A stretch of 64,000 bases of DNA, taken from Hyphomicrobium sp. (lineage in GTDB: Bacteria; Pseudomonadota; Alphaproteobacteria; Rhizobiales; Hyphomicrobiaceae). The stretch is from contig JASBTM010000014.1 in NCBI GenBank assembly GCA_030148425.1, positions 186,001 through 250,000 of the forward strand, given 5' to 3'. Positions 49,316-59,416 of this stretch are shown in pieces; positions within the stretch are counted from its first letter, which is position 1, and the number at the start of each line of letters is the position of its first letter. The position numbers and the translations under genes were made by a program. Under the pieces are notes generated by a model. That model did not search any database and was not told the DNA's origin. It saw only the letters and a list, made by a program, of their open reading frames with translations.

Positions 49316-50382
49316 GACAGGAAGCCTCCGAATTGCAGCACGGCGGCTGTGACGATCACCATGACGAGCGACAGCGGCAGGAACACCTTCCAGCCAAGTC
49401 GCATCAGCTGGTCGTAGCGGTACCGCGGCACCATCGCCTTGACCATGGCGAACATGAAGAAAACCATCACGACTTTGATCAGGAACCAAAGAATTCCCGG
49501 GATGGCATTTAGCGGCCAGATATCGAGCGGCGGCAGCCAGCCTCCGAGAAACAGAATGGTGGTCAGCGCGCACATTGTGACGATCGCGACGTACTCGCCG
49601 AGCATGTAGAGCAGATAGGGCGTCGAGGAATACTCGACCATGAAACCAGCGACGAGCTCGGACTCCGCTTCGACGAGATCAAACGGCGGCCGGTTCGTCT
49701 CGGCAAGCGCCGAGATGAAGAAGACGACGAACATTGGAAAGAGCGGGAGCCAATGCCAATCGAGGAACGAGTTCGTGAGGCCGAGGCGCGTGCCTATGCC
49801 TGCCTTCTGTGCGTTGACGATATCGGTGACGTTGAGCGAACCCACGCAAAGGATAACGCAGACGATCACGAAGCCGATCGAGACTTCGTAGGAAACCATC
49901 TGGGCCGCCGAGCGCAGGCTGCCCATGAAGGGGTATTTCGAGTTCGATGCCCAGCCGCCCATGATGATGCCGTAGACGCCGAGCGATGAAATGGCAGTGA
50001 GATAAAGTATTCCGACGTTCATGTCGGAAATGACCCACTTACCCCAGCTGTTCTCGTTCACGGGTATCACCGCCCAAGACGACAGCGCGAAGACGGCCGT
50101 CGCGAGCGGCGCGAGCAAAAACACGACCTTGTCGGAGCCTGCGGGAATGATCGGCTCTTTCAGCACGAACTTCAGGAGGTCGGCGAAAGACTGCAGCAGG
50201 CCAAACGGACCGACGACGTTCGGGCCGCGCCGCATTTGCACGGCTGCCCAGACCTTGCGGTCCATCAGCAGCAGGAACGCGATGATGATCAACAGCACGA
50301 CCAGCGTGAGCAAGGAAAAGCCGATGATCGCCAGCAAGTTCCAGCCGTAGTCGGTCATGAATGTCTGCAGCGCTTCGAGCAT
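49312..50382 (-). CDS. nuoH: NADH-quinone oxidoreductase subunit H
   Basis: A 356-residue eight-helix subunit that helps form the quinone site. The [18 protein letters not shown] segment and the acidic loop [14 protein letters not shown] are conserved. It is 6 bp after nuoG. Confidence 0.96.
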   Translation of the reverse strand: MLEALQTFMTDYGWNLLAIIGFSLLTLVVLLIIIAFLLLMDRKVWAAVQMRRGPNVVGPFGLLQSFADLLKFVLKEPIIPAGSDKVVFLLAPLATAVFALSSWAVIPVNENSWGKWVISDMNVGILYLTAISSLGVYGIIMGGWASNSKYPFMGSLRSAAQMVSYEVSIGFVIVCVILCVGSLNVTDIVNAQKAGIGTRLGLTNSFLDWHWLPLFPMFVVFFISALAETNRPPFDLVEAESELVAGFMVEYSSTPYLLYMLGEYVAIVTMCALTTILFLGGWLPPLDIWPLNAIPGILWFLIKVVMVFFMFAMVKAMVPRYRYDQLMRLGWKVFLPLSLVMVIVTAAVLQFGGFLS

Positions 50383-50388
50383 GGTTCC

Positions 50389-52485
50389 CTACTCCGCCGC
50401 GTTGAGCTTTTGATTGTGGGACGCCTTGAGCGCACTCATTCCGGCCATCACGGCGGAAGCGCGGGCAACAGCGTTGGTCAGATAAAAGTCGGCAACCGCA
50501 GGCATGAACGGCTCCGATGAAGGTTGACCTGAAAGCTTAGCCAGGGTTTCCAGCCCTGAGACCACGCGCGTCTCGATTGTATCCAGAGCAGCAAGCTGCG
50601 GGCTGGCGCGGTACATCGCAGCGCGCAGTTCTTTCAGGGTGTCATAGGGAAGCGTTGCACCGGCACGCTGCGACAGCGCGCGGAGGATCGTCCAATCCTC
50701 CTTGGCATTGCCGGGCGGAAATACTGCTCTCACGGTTTGCTGCGTGCGGCCTTCGGTGTTTACGAACGTCGCGCTCTTTTCCGTGTATGCAGCGCCCGGA
50801 ACAATGACGTCGGCGCGTTCGGCACCCTTGTCGCCGTGCGTTCCCTGGTAGACGACGAAGGACGACGGATTGAGGCGCGAGAAATCGCACTCGTCGGCGC
50901 CGAGCAGATAGAGGAATTCAGTATCGGCCCCGAGGATGCCGTTGACGTCCTTGCCGCCCTTGCCCGGTACGAAACCGAGATCGAGACCGCCAACGCGGGC
51001 TGCGGCCGTGTGGAGAACGTTGAAGCCGTTCCAGCCTGCGTCCTTGCCTTCGGACGCCGAGATCGCGATGCGAGCGGCAAGCGAGAGCACGGCGAGACCG
51101 TCGGGGCGAGCAAATGCGCCTTGCCCAACGATGACCAACGGTTTTGCGGCCGACTTCAGAACATCGGCGAAAGAATGCTTGCCGCTGGCGATTTCCGCCA
51201 GGGTGTCGGGGCCAGCACCCAGATACTCATAAGGATAAGCCAGATCGACTTTCGGGCCGATGAGCGCGATCTTCGTCGGCGACGAACGCCACCGTTTGCG
51301 AATACGGGCATTGAGAACCGTTGCTTCAATGCGAGGATTGGCGCCGACAAGCAAGATGGCGTCCGCCTGCTCGATGCCTTCGATCGAGGAATTAAAGAGA
51401 TAGCTGGCCCGGCCGAGCTTGGGATCGAACTTGTCGCCCGCCTGCCGACAATCGAGCGACGTCGCTCCGAAGCGCGTCAGCAGATCTTTCAGCGCGAACA
51501 TTTCCTCCGCGCCTGCGAGGTCGCCCGCGATGGCGCCGATCTTGTCGGCCGAAGCGGTTTTCAGCTTTTCAGCGACGAGGTTCAGCGCTTCGTCCCAGCT
51601 CGCGGGTTCGAAACGGCCATTCTTCTTTATATACGGCTGGTCGAGCCGCTGCGTCTTGAGACCGTCGGAGACGTGCCGCGTCTTGTCGGAAATCCATTCC
51701 TCGTTCACGGCATCGTTGTTGCGCGGAAGGATGCGCATGACCGCCGCGCCGCGCACGTCGGCCGCGATGGCGGAGCCGACGGCGTCCATCACGTCGATCG
51801 TCTCGACAGCTTCCATTTCCCAGGGCCGCGCGCTGAAAGCCCACGGACGATGCGTGAGCGCGCCGACCGGGCAGAGATCGACGGCGTTCGCACTCATCTC
51901 GGACATGATACCGTGTTCGAGATAGGTGGTGATCTCGGCATCCTCGCCACGGCCGATAAGACCGAGCTCTTCGACGCCCGCCACTTCGGTCATGTAACGA
52001 ACACAGCGCGTGCAGTGGATGCAGCGCGTCATCATCGTCTTGATCAGCGGACCAATGTGCTTTTCTTCGACGGCTCGCTTGTTCTCGTGATAGCGCGAGC
52101 GACCCATGCCGAAGGCCATGGCCTGGTCTTGCAGGTCGCACTCACCGCCCTGATCGCAAATCGGGCAATCGAGCGGATGATTGATGAGAAGGAATTCCAT
52201 CACCCCTTCCCGCGCTTTCTTGACCATCGGGGAGGATGTGTTGACGATCTTCGGCGAGCCGTCCTTGTTCGGCGGCAGATCGTTGACGAGCATGGCGCAC
52301 GAGGCGACCGGCTTCGGCGAGCCCTGCACCTCGACGAGGCACATGCGGCAGTTACCGGCGATCGACAGGCGCTCGTGATAGCAGAAGCGCGGAATGACGG
52401 AGCCCGCCATTTCGCAGGCATGCATCAGGGTCGTGCCGTCCTCGACCTCGATGGGTGTGCCGTCGACAATGAGTTGCTTTGACAT
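50389..52485 (-). CDS. nuoG: NADH-quinone oxidoreductase subunit G
   Basis: A 698-residue iron-sulfur subunit. The 2Fe-2S cluster ligands are C35, C46, C49, C63; the 4Fe-4S ligands H103, C107, C110, C116; and the second 4Fe-4S ligands C155, C158, C161, C205. A molybdopterin-oxidoreductase-like domain without the cofactor fills the rest. It is 20 bp after the pentapeptide-repeat gene. Confidence 0.96.
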   Translation of the reverse strand: MSKQLIVDGTPIEVEDGTTLMHACEMAGSVIPRFCYHERLSIAGNCRMCLVEVQGSPKPVASCAMLVNDLPPNKDGSPKIVNTSSPMVKKAREGVMEFLLINHPLDCPICDQGGECDLQDQAMAFGMGRSRYHENKRAVEEKHIGPLIKTMMTRCIHCTRCVRYMTEVAGVEELGLIGRGEDAEITTYLEHGIMSEMSANAVDLCPVGALTHRPWAFSARPWEMEAVETIDVMDAVGSAIAADVRGAAVMRILPRNNDAVNEEWISDKTRHVSDGLKTQRLDQPYIKKNGRFEPASWDEALNLVAEKLKTASADKIGAIAGDLAGAEEMFALKDLLTRFGATSLDCRQAGDKFDPKLGRASYLFNSSIEGIEQADAILLVGANPRIEATVLNARIRKRWRSSPTKIALIGPKVDLAYPYEYLGAGPDTLAEIASGKHSFADVLKSAAKPLVIVGQGAFARPDGLAVLSLAARIAISASEGKDAGWNGFNVLHTAAARVGGLDLGFVPGKGGKDVNGILGADTEFLYLLGADECDFSRLNPSSFVVYQGTHGDKGAERADVIVPGAAYTEKSATFVNTEGRTQQTVRAVFPPGNAKEDWTILRALSQRAGATLPYDTLKELRAAMYRASPQLAALDTIETRVVSGLETLAKLSGQPSSEPFMPAVADFYLTNAVARASAVMAGMSALKASHNQKLNAAE

Positions 52486-52505
52486 TGATCAGCGAGCCCT
52501 TGCGT

Positions 52506-52841
52506 TCAAATCGCTTCGTGGCCGGCACGCCAATAGGCGAGCAGTTCGGTAACGGGAATTCCTTCGATGGTCATGCCTTCCATGCAGCTCTCCTTGATAG
52601 AGGCGCCCGCAAGATTGGCCTTCTCTATGCGCATTCCCGACAAGTTGACGTCGTGCACTTTCCAGCCAGACATGTTGAGATCGTCGAAGGAACATCCAGA
52701 AAGATTGACGTTGTGATACCGCCCGCCGGATAGGTTCACGTTCTCGAACGTGGCGCCGGACAGATTCACGTCGTCAAACACCGAACCCGAGATGACGGCG
52801 CGTCGGACTTCAAGCCGGTGTTTCTCGTTTTCGATTATCAT
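52506..52841 (-). CDS. Pentapeptide-repeat protein between nuoF and nuoG
   Basis: A 111-residue protein. Residues about 18-95 are tandem ten-residue units of the form F-x-x-V-N-L-S-G-x (VNLSGATFEN, VNLSGGRYHN and so on), which fold as a quadrilateral beta-helix in known members. No transmembrane segment or signal is present, so it is likely cytoplasmic. The gene is 5 bp after nuoF and 20 bp before nuoG, which makes co-expression with complex I nearly certain. An assembly or regulatory role is inference. Confidence 0.85.
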   Translation of the reverse strand: MIIENEKHRLEVRRAVISGSVFDDVNLSGATFENVNLSGGRYHNVNLSGCSFDDLNMSGWKVHDVNLSGMRIEKANLAGASIKESCMEGMTIEGIPVTELLAYWRAGHEAI

Positions 52842-52846
52842 TCTGC

Positions 52847-54133
52847 TCACTCTGCCGCCATTCGCGCGTGCTTTGCTTGATAGTCGTCGATCCGCTGTTC
52901 GATGACCGGGCGGAAATTCTTGATGAGGCCCTGAATAGGCCAAGCCGCCGCGTCGCCCAGCGCGCAAATGGTGTGGCCTTCGACTTGCTTCGTGACCTCG
53001 AAAAGAAGATCGATCTCGCGCTTCTCGGCTTCGCCGCGTTCCATCCGCTCCAAGACGCGCCACATCCAGCCGGTGCCTTCGCGGCAGGGCGTGCACTGGC
53101 CGCAACTCTCGTGCTTGTAAAAATATGCAAGGCGCCGGATGGCCGCGATGATGTCCGTCGATTTGTCCATGACGATCACGGCCGCGGTACCGAGGCCGGA
53201 GCCGAGCTTGCCGAGAGCGTCGAAATCCATCGTCACGGCCTCGGCCTGCTCTGCCGTGATGCAGCGAACGGACGAGCCACCGGGAATGACAGCAAGCAGA
53301 TTATCCCATCCGCCGCGGATGCCGCCGCAATGCTTGTCGATGAGCTCCTTCAGCGGGATGCCCATTTCTTCTTCGACGACACAGGGCCGTTCGACGTGCC
53401 CCGAGATCTGGAAGAGCTTGGTGCCGGTGTTGTTCGGCTTGCCGAGCGCCGCAAACCACGCACCGCCCCGACGTAGGATTTCACCCGTAACCGCGATGCT
53501 TTCGACGTTGTTGATCGTCGTCGGCGCGCCGTAGAGGCCGACGTTCGCCGGAAAAGGCGGCTTCAGTCGCGGCTGGCCCTTCTTGCCCTCGAGACTTTCC
53601 AGCATGGCCGTTTCTTCGCCGCAGATGTAAGCGCCGGCGCCGTGATGGACGTAGAGATCGAAGTCCCAGCCATGGATGTTGTTCTTGCCGATGAACCTCG
53701 CCGCATAGGCTTCGTCGATGGCGCGCTGAAGCGCTTCGCGCTCGCGGATGTATTCGCCGCGCACGTAAATGTAACTCGTATGCGCGCGCATCGCGAAGGA
53801 CGCGAGAAGAGCGCCTTCGACAAGCAAATGCGCGTCGTGGCGAAGGATCTCGCGATCCTTGCAAGAACCAGGCTCGGACTCGTCGGCGTTGATGACGAGA
53901 AAGCTCGGCCGCGCATCGGCCTTAGGCATGAATGACCACTTGAGGCCGGTCGGAAAGCCCGCGCCGCCGCGTCCGCGAAGGCCCGACTTCTTCACCTCGT
54001 CGATGATGTAATCGTGGCCCTTGTCGATGAAAAATTTCGTGCCGTCCCACACGCCACGGCTTTGCGCGCCCTTGAGGCTCACGTCGTGAAAGCCATAGAT
54101 GTTGCGGAATATCCGGTCGCGGTCCTGCAACAT
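52847..54133 (-). CDS. nuoF: NADH-quinone oxidoreductase subunit F
   Basis: A 428-residue subunit that binds NADH and [13 protein letters not shown] (residues 54-63) contacts FMN, and the N3 4Fe-4S ligands are C344, C347, C350 and C390. AAGGAGT overlaps the nuoE stop and precedes the ATG at 54133. Confidence 0.97.
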   Translation of the reverse strand: MLQDRDRIFRNIYGFHDVSLKGAQSRGVWDGTKFFIDKGHDYIIDEVKKSGLRGRGGAGFPTGLKWSFMPKADARPSFLVINADESEPGSCKDREILRHDAHLLVEGALLASFAMRAHTSYIYVRGEYIREREALQRAIDEAYAARFIGKNNIHGWDFDLYVHHGAGAYICGEETAMLESLEGKKGQPRLKPPFPANVGLYGAPTTINNVESIAVTGEILRRGGAWFAALGKPNNTGTKLFQISGHVERPCVVEEEMGIPLKELIDKHCGGIRGGWDNLLAVIPGGSSVRCITAEQAEAVTMDFDALGKLGSGLGTAAVIVMDKSTDIIAAIRRLAYFYKHESCGQCTPCREGTGWMWRVLERMERGEAEKREIDLLFEVTKQVEGHTICALGDAAAWPIQGLIKNFRPVIEQRIDDYQAKHARMAAE

Positions 54134-54138
54134 GCGCG

Positions 54139-55368
54139 TTACTCCTTCGGCCTTTCGCCGGCTTTGTTGTCGGGACGCCACCCCGAGGCAAGCTTCCCGG
54201 CCTGCTCGATCCACTTGTCGCGCATCACGCGGCCCTTGAACCCATCAAGCTGACTTTCGAACCACGCAACGTTTTCCGGCGTCCACTTTGCGATCTGGTC
54301 GAAATGCCAGATGCCGATAGCGTGCAGCTTGTCGACCAGTTTATCGGCGACACCCCAGATGAGAGAGAAGTCGTCGGCAGTGCCGCCGCGCGGCTCTTTC
54401 AGTAACTCGGGCTCGACTACGGTTGAAGCGGCGGCTGCGGCAGCCGCACCGGCGATCGCTCTATCGCGGATCATGTCGGCCTTGATCCGATCGAGCTCGC
54501 CCGCGCTCAGGGCCTTGCCGCCGCCCCGCTCTTCAAGCTCTTTGACGAGGCCGGCATTCGCCATCGCGGTTAGCGCCGCGGGGTGAAGCGGCGGTGGGGC
54601 GCCAGCGGCGGGTGACGCGGGCGATGTGCCTGCTGCCACCTGCTCCTTGTGAGCCGGTGAGGCCAGCGCCGATGGAGGCGCGCTCTCTTGCGCCGCCTCT
54701 GTCGGAGCGGTTGCGGTCTCATCGAAGCGCTTCTTCCAAGCACCGATGGTCGATCCGTCATACAGCGCTGGATCGGCCAACGTCGTCGGGCCGCCGCTCG
54801 GACAGGACGCGGTGCGCCCGGTTTGCGATCCCGGCTTCGGCGGCCTTCCAGCCAGAAAGCCATCGAGGATCTTATTCAGCTGGTCGGCCGTCAGGTCTTC
54901 GTAGGTGTCTTTATTGACCTGAACGACGGGAGCGTTGGCGCAAACGCCGATGCACTCGACCTCCTCCCACGACAGCGTACCGTCGGCGTTCGTCTCGTGA
55001 GCATGCCCGGCGATGCGGTTCTTGCAGACGGAGATGAGATCGCCGGAGCCGCGCAGCATGCAGGGCGTCGTACCGCAAACCTGGACATGCGCCTTGCTGC
55101 CAACGGGCGACAACTGGAACATGGTGTAAAAAGTCGCGATTTCCATGCCGCGGATGTGGGCCATGCCCAACATATCGCAGGTGTATCTGATCGCCGGTTC
55201 CGGCAACCAACCGCCAGCCTGTTCCTGGGCGCGCCACATCAGCGGAATGATCGCGGAGGCCTGCTTACCCTGCGGATATTTGGCGATCGTATCCTGAGCC
55301 CAGGCGAGATTATCAGCTGTGAAAGCAAACTGCGCAGGTTGCTCAGGATTCAGTCGGCGAACGGCCAT
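54139..55368 (-). CDS. nuoE: NADH-quinone oxidoreductase subunit E with long C-terminal extension
   Basis: A 409-residue protein. Residues 1-175 are a thioredoxin-like NuoE with the N1a 2Fe-2S ligands C98, C103, C139 and C143. Typical NuoE is about 160-200 residues; here an Ala/Pro-rich linker (about 180-325) leads to a helical domain at 331-395 ([20 protein letters not shown]) that resembles the C-terminal domain of RpsB in this window. Extended NuoE is known in Rhizobiales. The role of the extra domain is unknown. Confidence 0.95.
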   Translation of the reverse strand: MAVRRLNPEQPAQFAFTADNLAWAQDTIAKYPQGKQASAIIPLMWRAQEQAGGWLPEPAIRYTCDMLGMAHIRGMEIATFYTMFQLSPVGSKAHVQVCGTTPCMLRGSGDLISVCKNRIAGHAHETNADGTLSWEEVECIGVCANAPVVQVNKDTYEDLTADQLNKILDGFLAGRPPKPGSQTGRTASCPSGGPTTLADPALYDGSTIGAWKKRFDETATAPTEAAQESAPPSALASPAHKEQVAAGTSPASPAAGAPPPLHPAALTAMANAGLVKELEERGGGKALSAGELDRIKADMIRDRAIAGAAAAAAASTVVEPELLKEPRGGTADDFSLIWGVADKLVDKLHAIGIWHFDQIAKWTPENVAWFESQLDGFKGRVMRDKWIEQAGKLASGWRPDNKAGERPKE

Positions 55369-55599
55369 TAACGGCTCCCTCGAACGTCAATCCTATGCCG
55401 CCGAATTGTAACGGACCGACGTCAGCCAGGACGATTTGCCCCCGCGTTCCGCGTCGATTCATACAGCGACATTAACTCTCAGGCACTCACGCGGTCCAGT
55501 ACGAGGATCGCGCGAGCAAAGCAAGCTTTTGTCGATCTGTCGCATGCGACAAGTATTGATAGCGATCAACCACTAGGTGCGACGATAAGCGCCGTCTTC

Positions 55600-56067
55600 T
55601 CAGGGCGTGGCGGACGGCGGCGGCGTGATCGATTCCGACGGCAAGATTCCACGCCGCTGCAATGTCTCGGCCGGGCGTTCCGTCGCCCAGCGCCGTTCGG
55701 AGAAGCCTAGCGGCACAGCCAGCCAACCCAGCAGCAGAAGGAACGTCGCGATCGGCGCGAGGAAGAGCGCGATCTGCGAACCGACGCGGAGCACGCCAGT
55801 CCAAAGTCCGGCGAAGAGAATGCCGAGAGCGATGATCACCCAGCCTCCGTCATCGGCGCCACGCGCCGTCGCGAAGAGCAGTCCCGCGAACAGGCCAACG
55901 AGACCGATAAGAACCGGCACGAATGGAATATCGGCCTGCAGGGCTCCCATGGGCCAGCCACGCGTGCGGGCAAACAGGCGGTAGGTCGAGAGGCTCAGGC
56001 CCCACCCGAGCGCCGCAACAGCGAGCAGGAAGAGATTGTCGACCATCGGGGCTGCACCGGGAAGCAT
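55600..56067 (-). CDS. Membrane protein of unknown function in the nuo operon
   Basis: A 155-residue protein with four predicted membrane helices (about 10-27, 46-65, 75-92 and 98-120) and a polar C-terminal tail. No family was recognised. AAGGAGT 6 bp before the ATG at 56067 supports this start over the ATG at 56085. It lies between the SRPBCC gene and nuoE, so it may be expressed with complex I. Confidence 0.65.
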   Translation of the reverse strand: MLPGAAPMVDNLFLLAVAALGWGLSLSTYRLFARTRGWPMGALQADIPFVPVLIGLVGLFAGLLFATARGADDGGWVIIALGILFAGLWTGVLRVGSQIALFLAPIATFLLLLGWLAVPLGFSERRWATERPAETLQRRGILPSESITPPPSATP

Positions 56068-56154
56068 ACGCCACTCCTTCTTCATTGCTGGAAAGTGATG
56101 GCAATGTGCCAGGGCTTTGTGACAGACTCCAGCCGTACCTTTGCAGCGTTGAAT

Positions 56155-56583
56155 TTATTGGCTTTCGGCTTTGGCCTTGAGGGCTTCGTTCATGGCCTGA
56201 AAGCCCCGTTCGGTCGCAGTGAGAATGCTGCCAACGAAGGGGACCAGCAGGCCGGAGAATTTCTCCGCCTGCGTGAAGCTGGAACCAACGCCATCTTCCA
56301 GGATCGTGAAGCGGTGGTCACCCGAGAAGAGACCCGGCACCGGCAGCGATCCTCGCCAGCAGAACACACGTTCTGGCATCAATTCGATGACGACGGGCCT
56401 GAACGTCTGAGGTTTGCCGCCGGGTAGAGCAATGACTGTTTCAAGATGGCCGCCCACCCGCTTCTCGCCTTTCAGCGCGACGATGAATGGGTTCCAGGAC
56501 GGATAAGCCTCGAAATCCATCAACACGGACCAGACGCGCGCCGGGGAGGCCGCGATCCGTATAGATGTCTCGATGGTCCGCAT
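56155..56583 (-). CDS. SRPBCC-family lipid/ligand-binding protein
   Basis: A 142-residue START/Bet v1-like domain protein (polyketide-cyclase type). The opening IRIAASPARVWSVLMDFEAY, then YPSWNPFI and a C-terminal long helix, are typical. The fold binds hydrophobic ligands; CoQ-binding Coq10 belongs to the same superfamily, but that link is only suggestive. It is 9 bp after nuoD, so co-transcription is likely. Confidence 0.8.
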   Translation of the reverse strand: MRTIETSIRIAASPARVWSVLMDFEAYPSWNPFIVALKGEKRVGGHLETVIALPGGKPQTFRPVVIELMPERVFCWRGSLPVPGLFSGDHRFTILEDGVGSSFTQAEKFSGLLVPFVGSILTATERGFQAMNEALKAKAESQ

Positions 56584-56592
56584 GATGCGTTC

Positions 56593-57783
56593 TCAGCGAT
56601 CGATTTCGCCAAACACGATATCGAGTGAACCGAGGATCGCCGAGACGTCGGCCAGCATGTGACCGCGATTGATGTGGTCCATCGCGGCGAGATGCGGAAA
56701 GCCCGGAGCGCGGATCTTGCAGCGATACGGCTTGTTGGAGCCGTCGGCGACGAGATAGACGCCGAACTCGCCCTTCGGCGCTTCGACCGCGGCGTAGACT
56801 TCGCCGGGCGGCACATGAACGCCCTCGGTATACAGCTTGAAATGATGAATGAGCGCTTCCATCGAGCGCTTCATCTCGGCGCGCGTGGGCGGCACGACCT
56901 TTTTGTTTTGCGCGACGTGCGGCCCCTGTCCGCTCGCGGATTTCAGAAGCTCGCAGCACTGCTTCATGATCTTGATCGATTCCCGCATTTCCTGCATGCG
57001 GATGAGATAGCGGTCGTAGCAATCGCCGTTCTTGCCGATCGGGATATCGAAATCGAGTTCGGCGTAGCACTCGTAAGGTTGTGCCTTGCGCAGGTCCCAG
57101 GCGGCGCCGGAGCCGCGTACCATCACGCCCGAAAAACCCCAGGCAAACGCTTCATCGAGCGAGACAACGCCGATGTCGACGTTGCGCTGTTTGAAGATAC
57201 GGTTTTCCGTGAGTAGGCCGTCGATGTCGTCGGCTACCTTCAGGAACGGATCGCAAAACGCATAGATATCGTCGATCAGCTTCTCTGGGAGATCCTGATG
57301 CACGCCGCCAACGCGGAAGTATTTCGCGTGCATGCGCGATCCCGAGGCGCGCTCGTAGAAGACCATGAGCTTTTCACGCTCTTCGAAGCCCCAGAGCGGC
57401 GGCGTCAGCGCGCCGACATCCATGGCCTGCGTCGTCACGTTCAATAGGTGAGAGAGCAGACGGCCGATCTCGGAATAAAGAACGCGGATGAGCTGGGCTC
57501 GGCGCGGAACCTCGATTTCGAGCAGCTTTTCCGCGGCCAAGCAGAAAGCGTGTTCCTGATTCATCGGCGCGACGTAATCGAGGCGGTCGAAATAGCCGAT
57601 CGCCTGCATGTAGGTCTTGTGCTCGATCAGCTTCTCGGTTCCGCGATGCAGAAGGCCGACGTGCGGATCGACGCGCTCGACGACCTCGCCGTCAAGCTCA
57701 AGCACCAGACGCAGAACGCCGTGGGCAGCAGGGTGCTGCGGCCCGAAGTTGATATTGAAATTGCGGATCTCGGTCTCAGCCAT
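56593..57783 (-). CDS. nuoD: NADH-quinone oxidoreductase subunit D
   Basis: A 396-residue 49-kDa-type subunit that forms the quinone site with Nuo[14 protein letters not shown] (near residue 13) and the H/Y residues of the Q pocket ([12 protein letters not shown]) are conserved. The ATG at 57783 lies 2 bp after the thioesterase stop. Confidence 0.96.
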   Translation of the reverse strand: MAETEIRNFNINFGPQHPAAHGVLRLVLELDGEVVERVDPHVGLLHRGTEKLIEHKTYMQAIGYFDRLDYVAPMNQEHAFCLAAEKLLEIEVPRRAQLIRVLYSEIGRLLSHLLNVTTQAMDVGALTPPLWGFEEREKLMVFYERASGSRMHAKYFRVGGVHQDLPEKLIDDIYAFCDPFLKVADDIDGLLTENRIFKQRNVDIGVVSLDEAFAWGFSGVMVRGSGAAWDLRKAQPYECYAELDFDIPIGKNGDCYDRYLIRMQEMRESIKIMKQCCELLKSASGQGPHVAQNKKVVPPTRAEMKRSMEALIHHFKLYTEGVHVPPGEVYAAVEAPKGEFGVYLVADGSNKPYRCKIRAPGFPHLAAMDHINRGHMLADVSAILGSLDIVFGEIDR

Positions 57784-57785
57784 GA

Positions 57786-58235
57786 TCAAACGGTCCCGCG
57801 CGTTATCGGTGCCAGCCTGGCGATCTTCGCCTTCTCGTTAACTCGCCGCTCGAACTTTATCCAGTCGACCACCATACGCTGATGCTCGCCTTCGCCAATC
57901 AGGTCGACGCCGTCATGGGCTTTGACATGAAAGTGCAGCCGGCGGCCAGCGACTTTCGTGCATTCCGCCTCGACGGTTACCGTTTGTCCGGGGACTGTGG
58001 CCGCCACATGTGAAACGTCTATGTGGATGCCGAGCGACCCTTCACCCTCATCGAGATGGGGCGCTATGACGTGCAGGCAGGTCCACTCCATGAGCCCAAC
58101 CATAAAGCCCGTCGCGAAGACGGTCGGCATAAGCTGGAACTCAAGCGCCTCCGGATAGAGGTGCGGCACGGTCTTGGTCGCAGGGATTCGATAAGAGAAC
58201 TGCGCCTTGGCCCCGGCATGAAGCGTGTCTTTCAT
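57786..58235 (-). CDS. FlK-like (fluoroacetyl-CoA type) hot-dog thioesterase
   Basis: A 149-residue hot-dog-fold thioesterase. The residues that form the catalytic triad of Streptomyces cattleya FlK, Thr42, Glu50 and His76, fall at exactly T42 (FATGF), E50 (GLMEW) and H76 (VSHVAAT) here. Blocks such as [17 protein letters not shown] and [13 protein letters not shown] match the FlK family well. The Phe36 gate of FlK corresponds to Met36 here, so strict fluoroacetyl-CoA specificity is not assured. The gene sits between nuoC and nuoD, 2 bp from nuoD. FlK residue numbers are from general knowledge. Confidence 0.85.
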   Translation of the reverse strand: MKDTLHAGAKAQFSYRIPATKTVPHLYPEALEFQLMPTVFATGFMVGLMEWTCLHVIAPHLDEGEGSLGIHIDVSHVAATVPGQTVTVEAECTKVAGRRLHFHVKAHDGVDLIGEGEHQRMVVDWIKFERRVNEKAKIARLAPITRGTV

Positions 58236-58245
58236 GACTTCCGCC

Positions 58246-58575
58246 TCACAGCCGGTCTTTCAAGTTGCGAATGGTGATGAAAAGGCTCGAAGCGGTGCCG
58301 GCGACGGCGAAAAGCCCCGCAAAAAAGCTCCAGAAATGCGGTTCGGCCGTTCGTCCGAACAATGGATAGAGCAACTCCGCCAACGCCGAGACGAGCAGCA
58401 CGCCGACCGGCACGAGAATGGTGCCATAAGGCAGAAAGCGGCAGACGGCGCCGAGCACCAATCCAGCGACCGCGCGAGGCCAGTCGATCATGAACGCGAG
58501 AAGCGACATCATGGCGGCTAAGGCAACGCTAAGTTCAAACTGCATTGGAACACTGGCTCTGTGCATCACCGCCAT
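58246..58575 (-). CDS. Small membrane protein between nuoC and the thioesterase
   Basis: A 109-residue protein with three predicted membrane helices (about 13-35, 43-62 and 75-100). No family was recognised. GGAGGTG 7 bp before the ATG at 58575 is a strong ribosome site and argues against upstream starts. It is 10 bp before the thioesterase gene. Confidence 0.65.
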   Translation of the reverse strand: MAVMHRASVPMQFELSVALAAMMSLLAFMIDWPRAVAGLVLGAVCRFLPYGTILVPVGVLLVSALAELLYPLFGRTAEPHFWSFFAGLFAVAGTASSLFITIRNLKDRL

Positions 58576-58756
58576 TTCACACCTCCGACAGATTGCAACC
58601 GGCAGCGGGTGAGAAGCGAACGTCGCGCCAAATGCCACCAAACTCAAGATCCGGTCTTGGGCGAAAGGCTTCAGAAAGAGCTACGGACCGAGGTGATGAC
58701 AAAACGAGACCAATGAACGTTTAATACCGGCTAGAGCATGCGAAGCATTCCAGGCT

Positions 58757-59362
58757 TCAAGACTTGGGGTTCACTTTCTCGTCCCCAGGAAGAACGTGGC
58801 TCGGACCTTCCCACGGGCTCTCGAAATCGAAATCGCGAAACTCCTGCGTGAGCTTCACCGGCTCGTAGACGACGCGTTTCTTTTCGTCGTCGTACCGCAC
58901 CTCGACATAGCCGGTGAGGGGGAAATCCTTTCGCAAGGGATGCCCTTGGAACCCGTAGTCCGTCAGGAGGCGGCGCAAATCCGGATGGCCGGTGAAGCGA
59001 ATGCCATAAAGATCGTAGGCTTCGCGCTCGTACCAGTTGGCGGCCGGAAAAACGTCGTTGACGCTCGCGACGGGTGTCGCCTCGGCCGTCGAGATCTTCA
59101 CGCGGAGGCGTTGATTAAGGCGCGGGGACAGCAGGTGATAAACGACGTCGAACCGTTCTGCGCGCTCGGGGTAATCGACGCCGCAGATGTCGATCAGAAC
59201 CTCGAACTGACACTTCGGATCGTCGCGAAGCTTGGTCAAAACGTCGACGATCTGGTCGCGGGCCACGACAATGGTCACTTCGTCGTGCGCGATGGCCGCG
59301 TGTCTCAGCGCGTCACCAGCGGCCGATTTCGCGGCTTCCTCAATCGCCGTCGTTTCCGTCAT
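58757..59362 (-). CDS. nuoC: NADH-quinone oxidoreductase subunit C
   Basis: A 201-residue 30-kDa-type hydrophilic subunit. The [16 protein letters not shown] and [21 protein letters not shown] blocks are conserved; the family signature ERE-x-YDLFGI-like lies in the latter. The ATG at 59362 has GGAG upstream. NuoC and NuoD are separate, as in most alphaproteobacteria. Confidence 0.95.
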   Translation of the reverse strand: MTETTAIEEAAKSAAGDALRHAAIAHDEVTIVVARDQIVDVLTKLRDDPKCQFEVLIDICGVDYPERAERFDVVYHLLSPRLNQRLRVKISTAEATPVASVNDVFPAANWYEREAYDLYGIRFTGHPDLRRLLTDYGFQGHPLRKDFPLTGYVEVRYDDEKKRVVYEPVKLTQEFRDFDFESPWEGPSHVLPGDEKVNPKS

Positions 59363-59416
59363 GCGCAACGATCTCCAGAGAAAGCCGGCGAGCCGGCTTT
59401 GGCGACTTCAACGCTG

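Noticed and set aside
50737..52482. 581-codon plus-strand frame opposite nuoG
   Set aside because: Antisense shadow of a clear iron-sulfur protein, with no recognisable domain.
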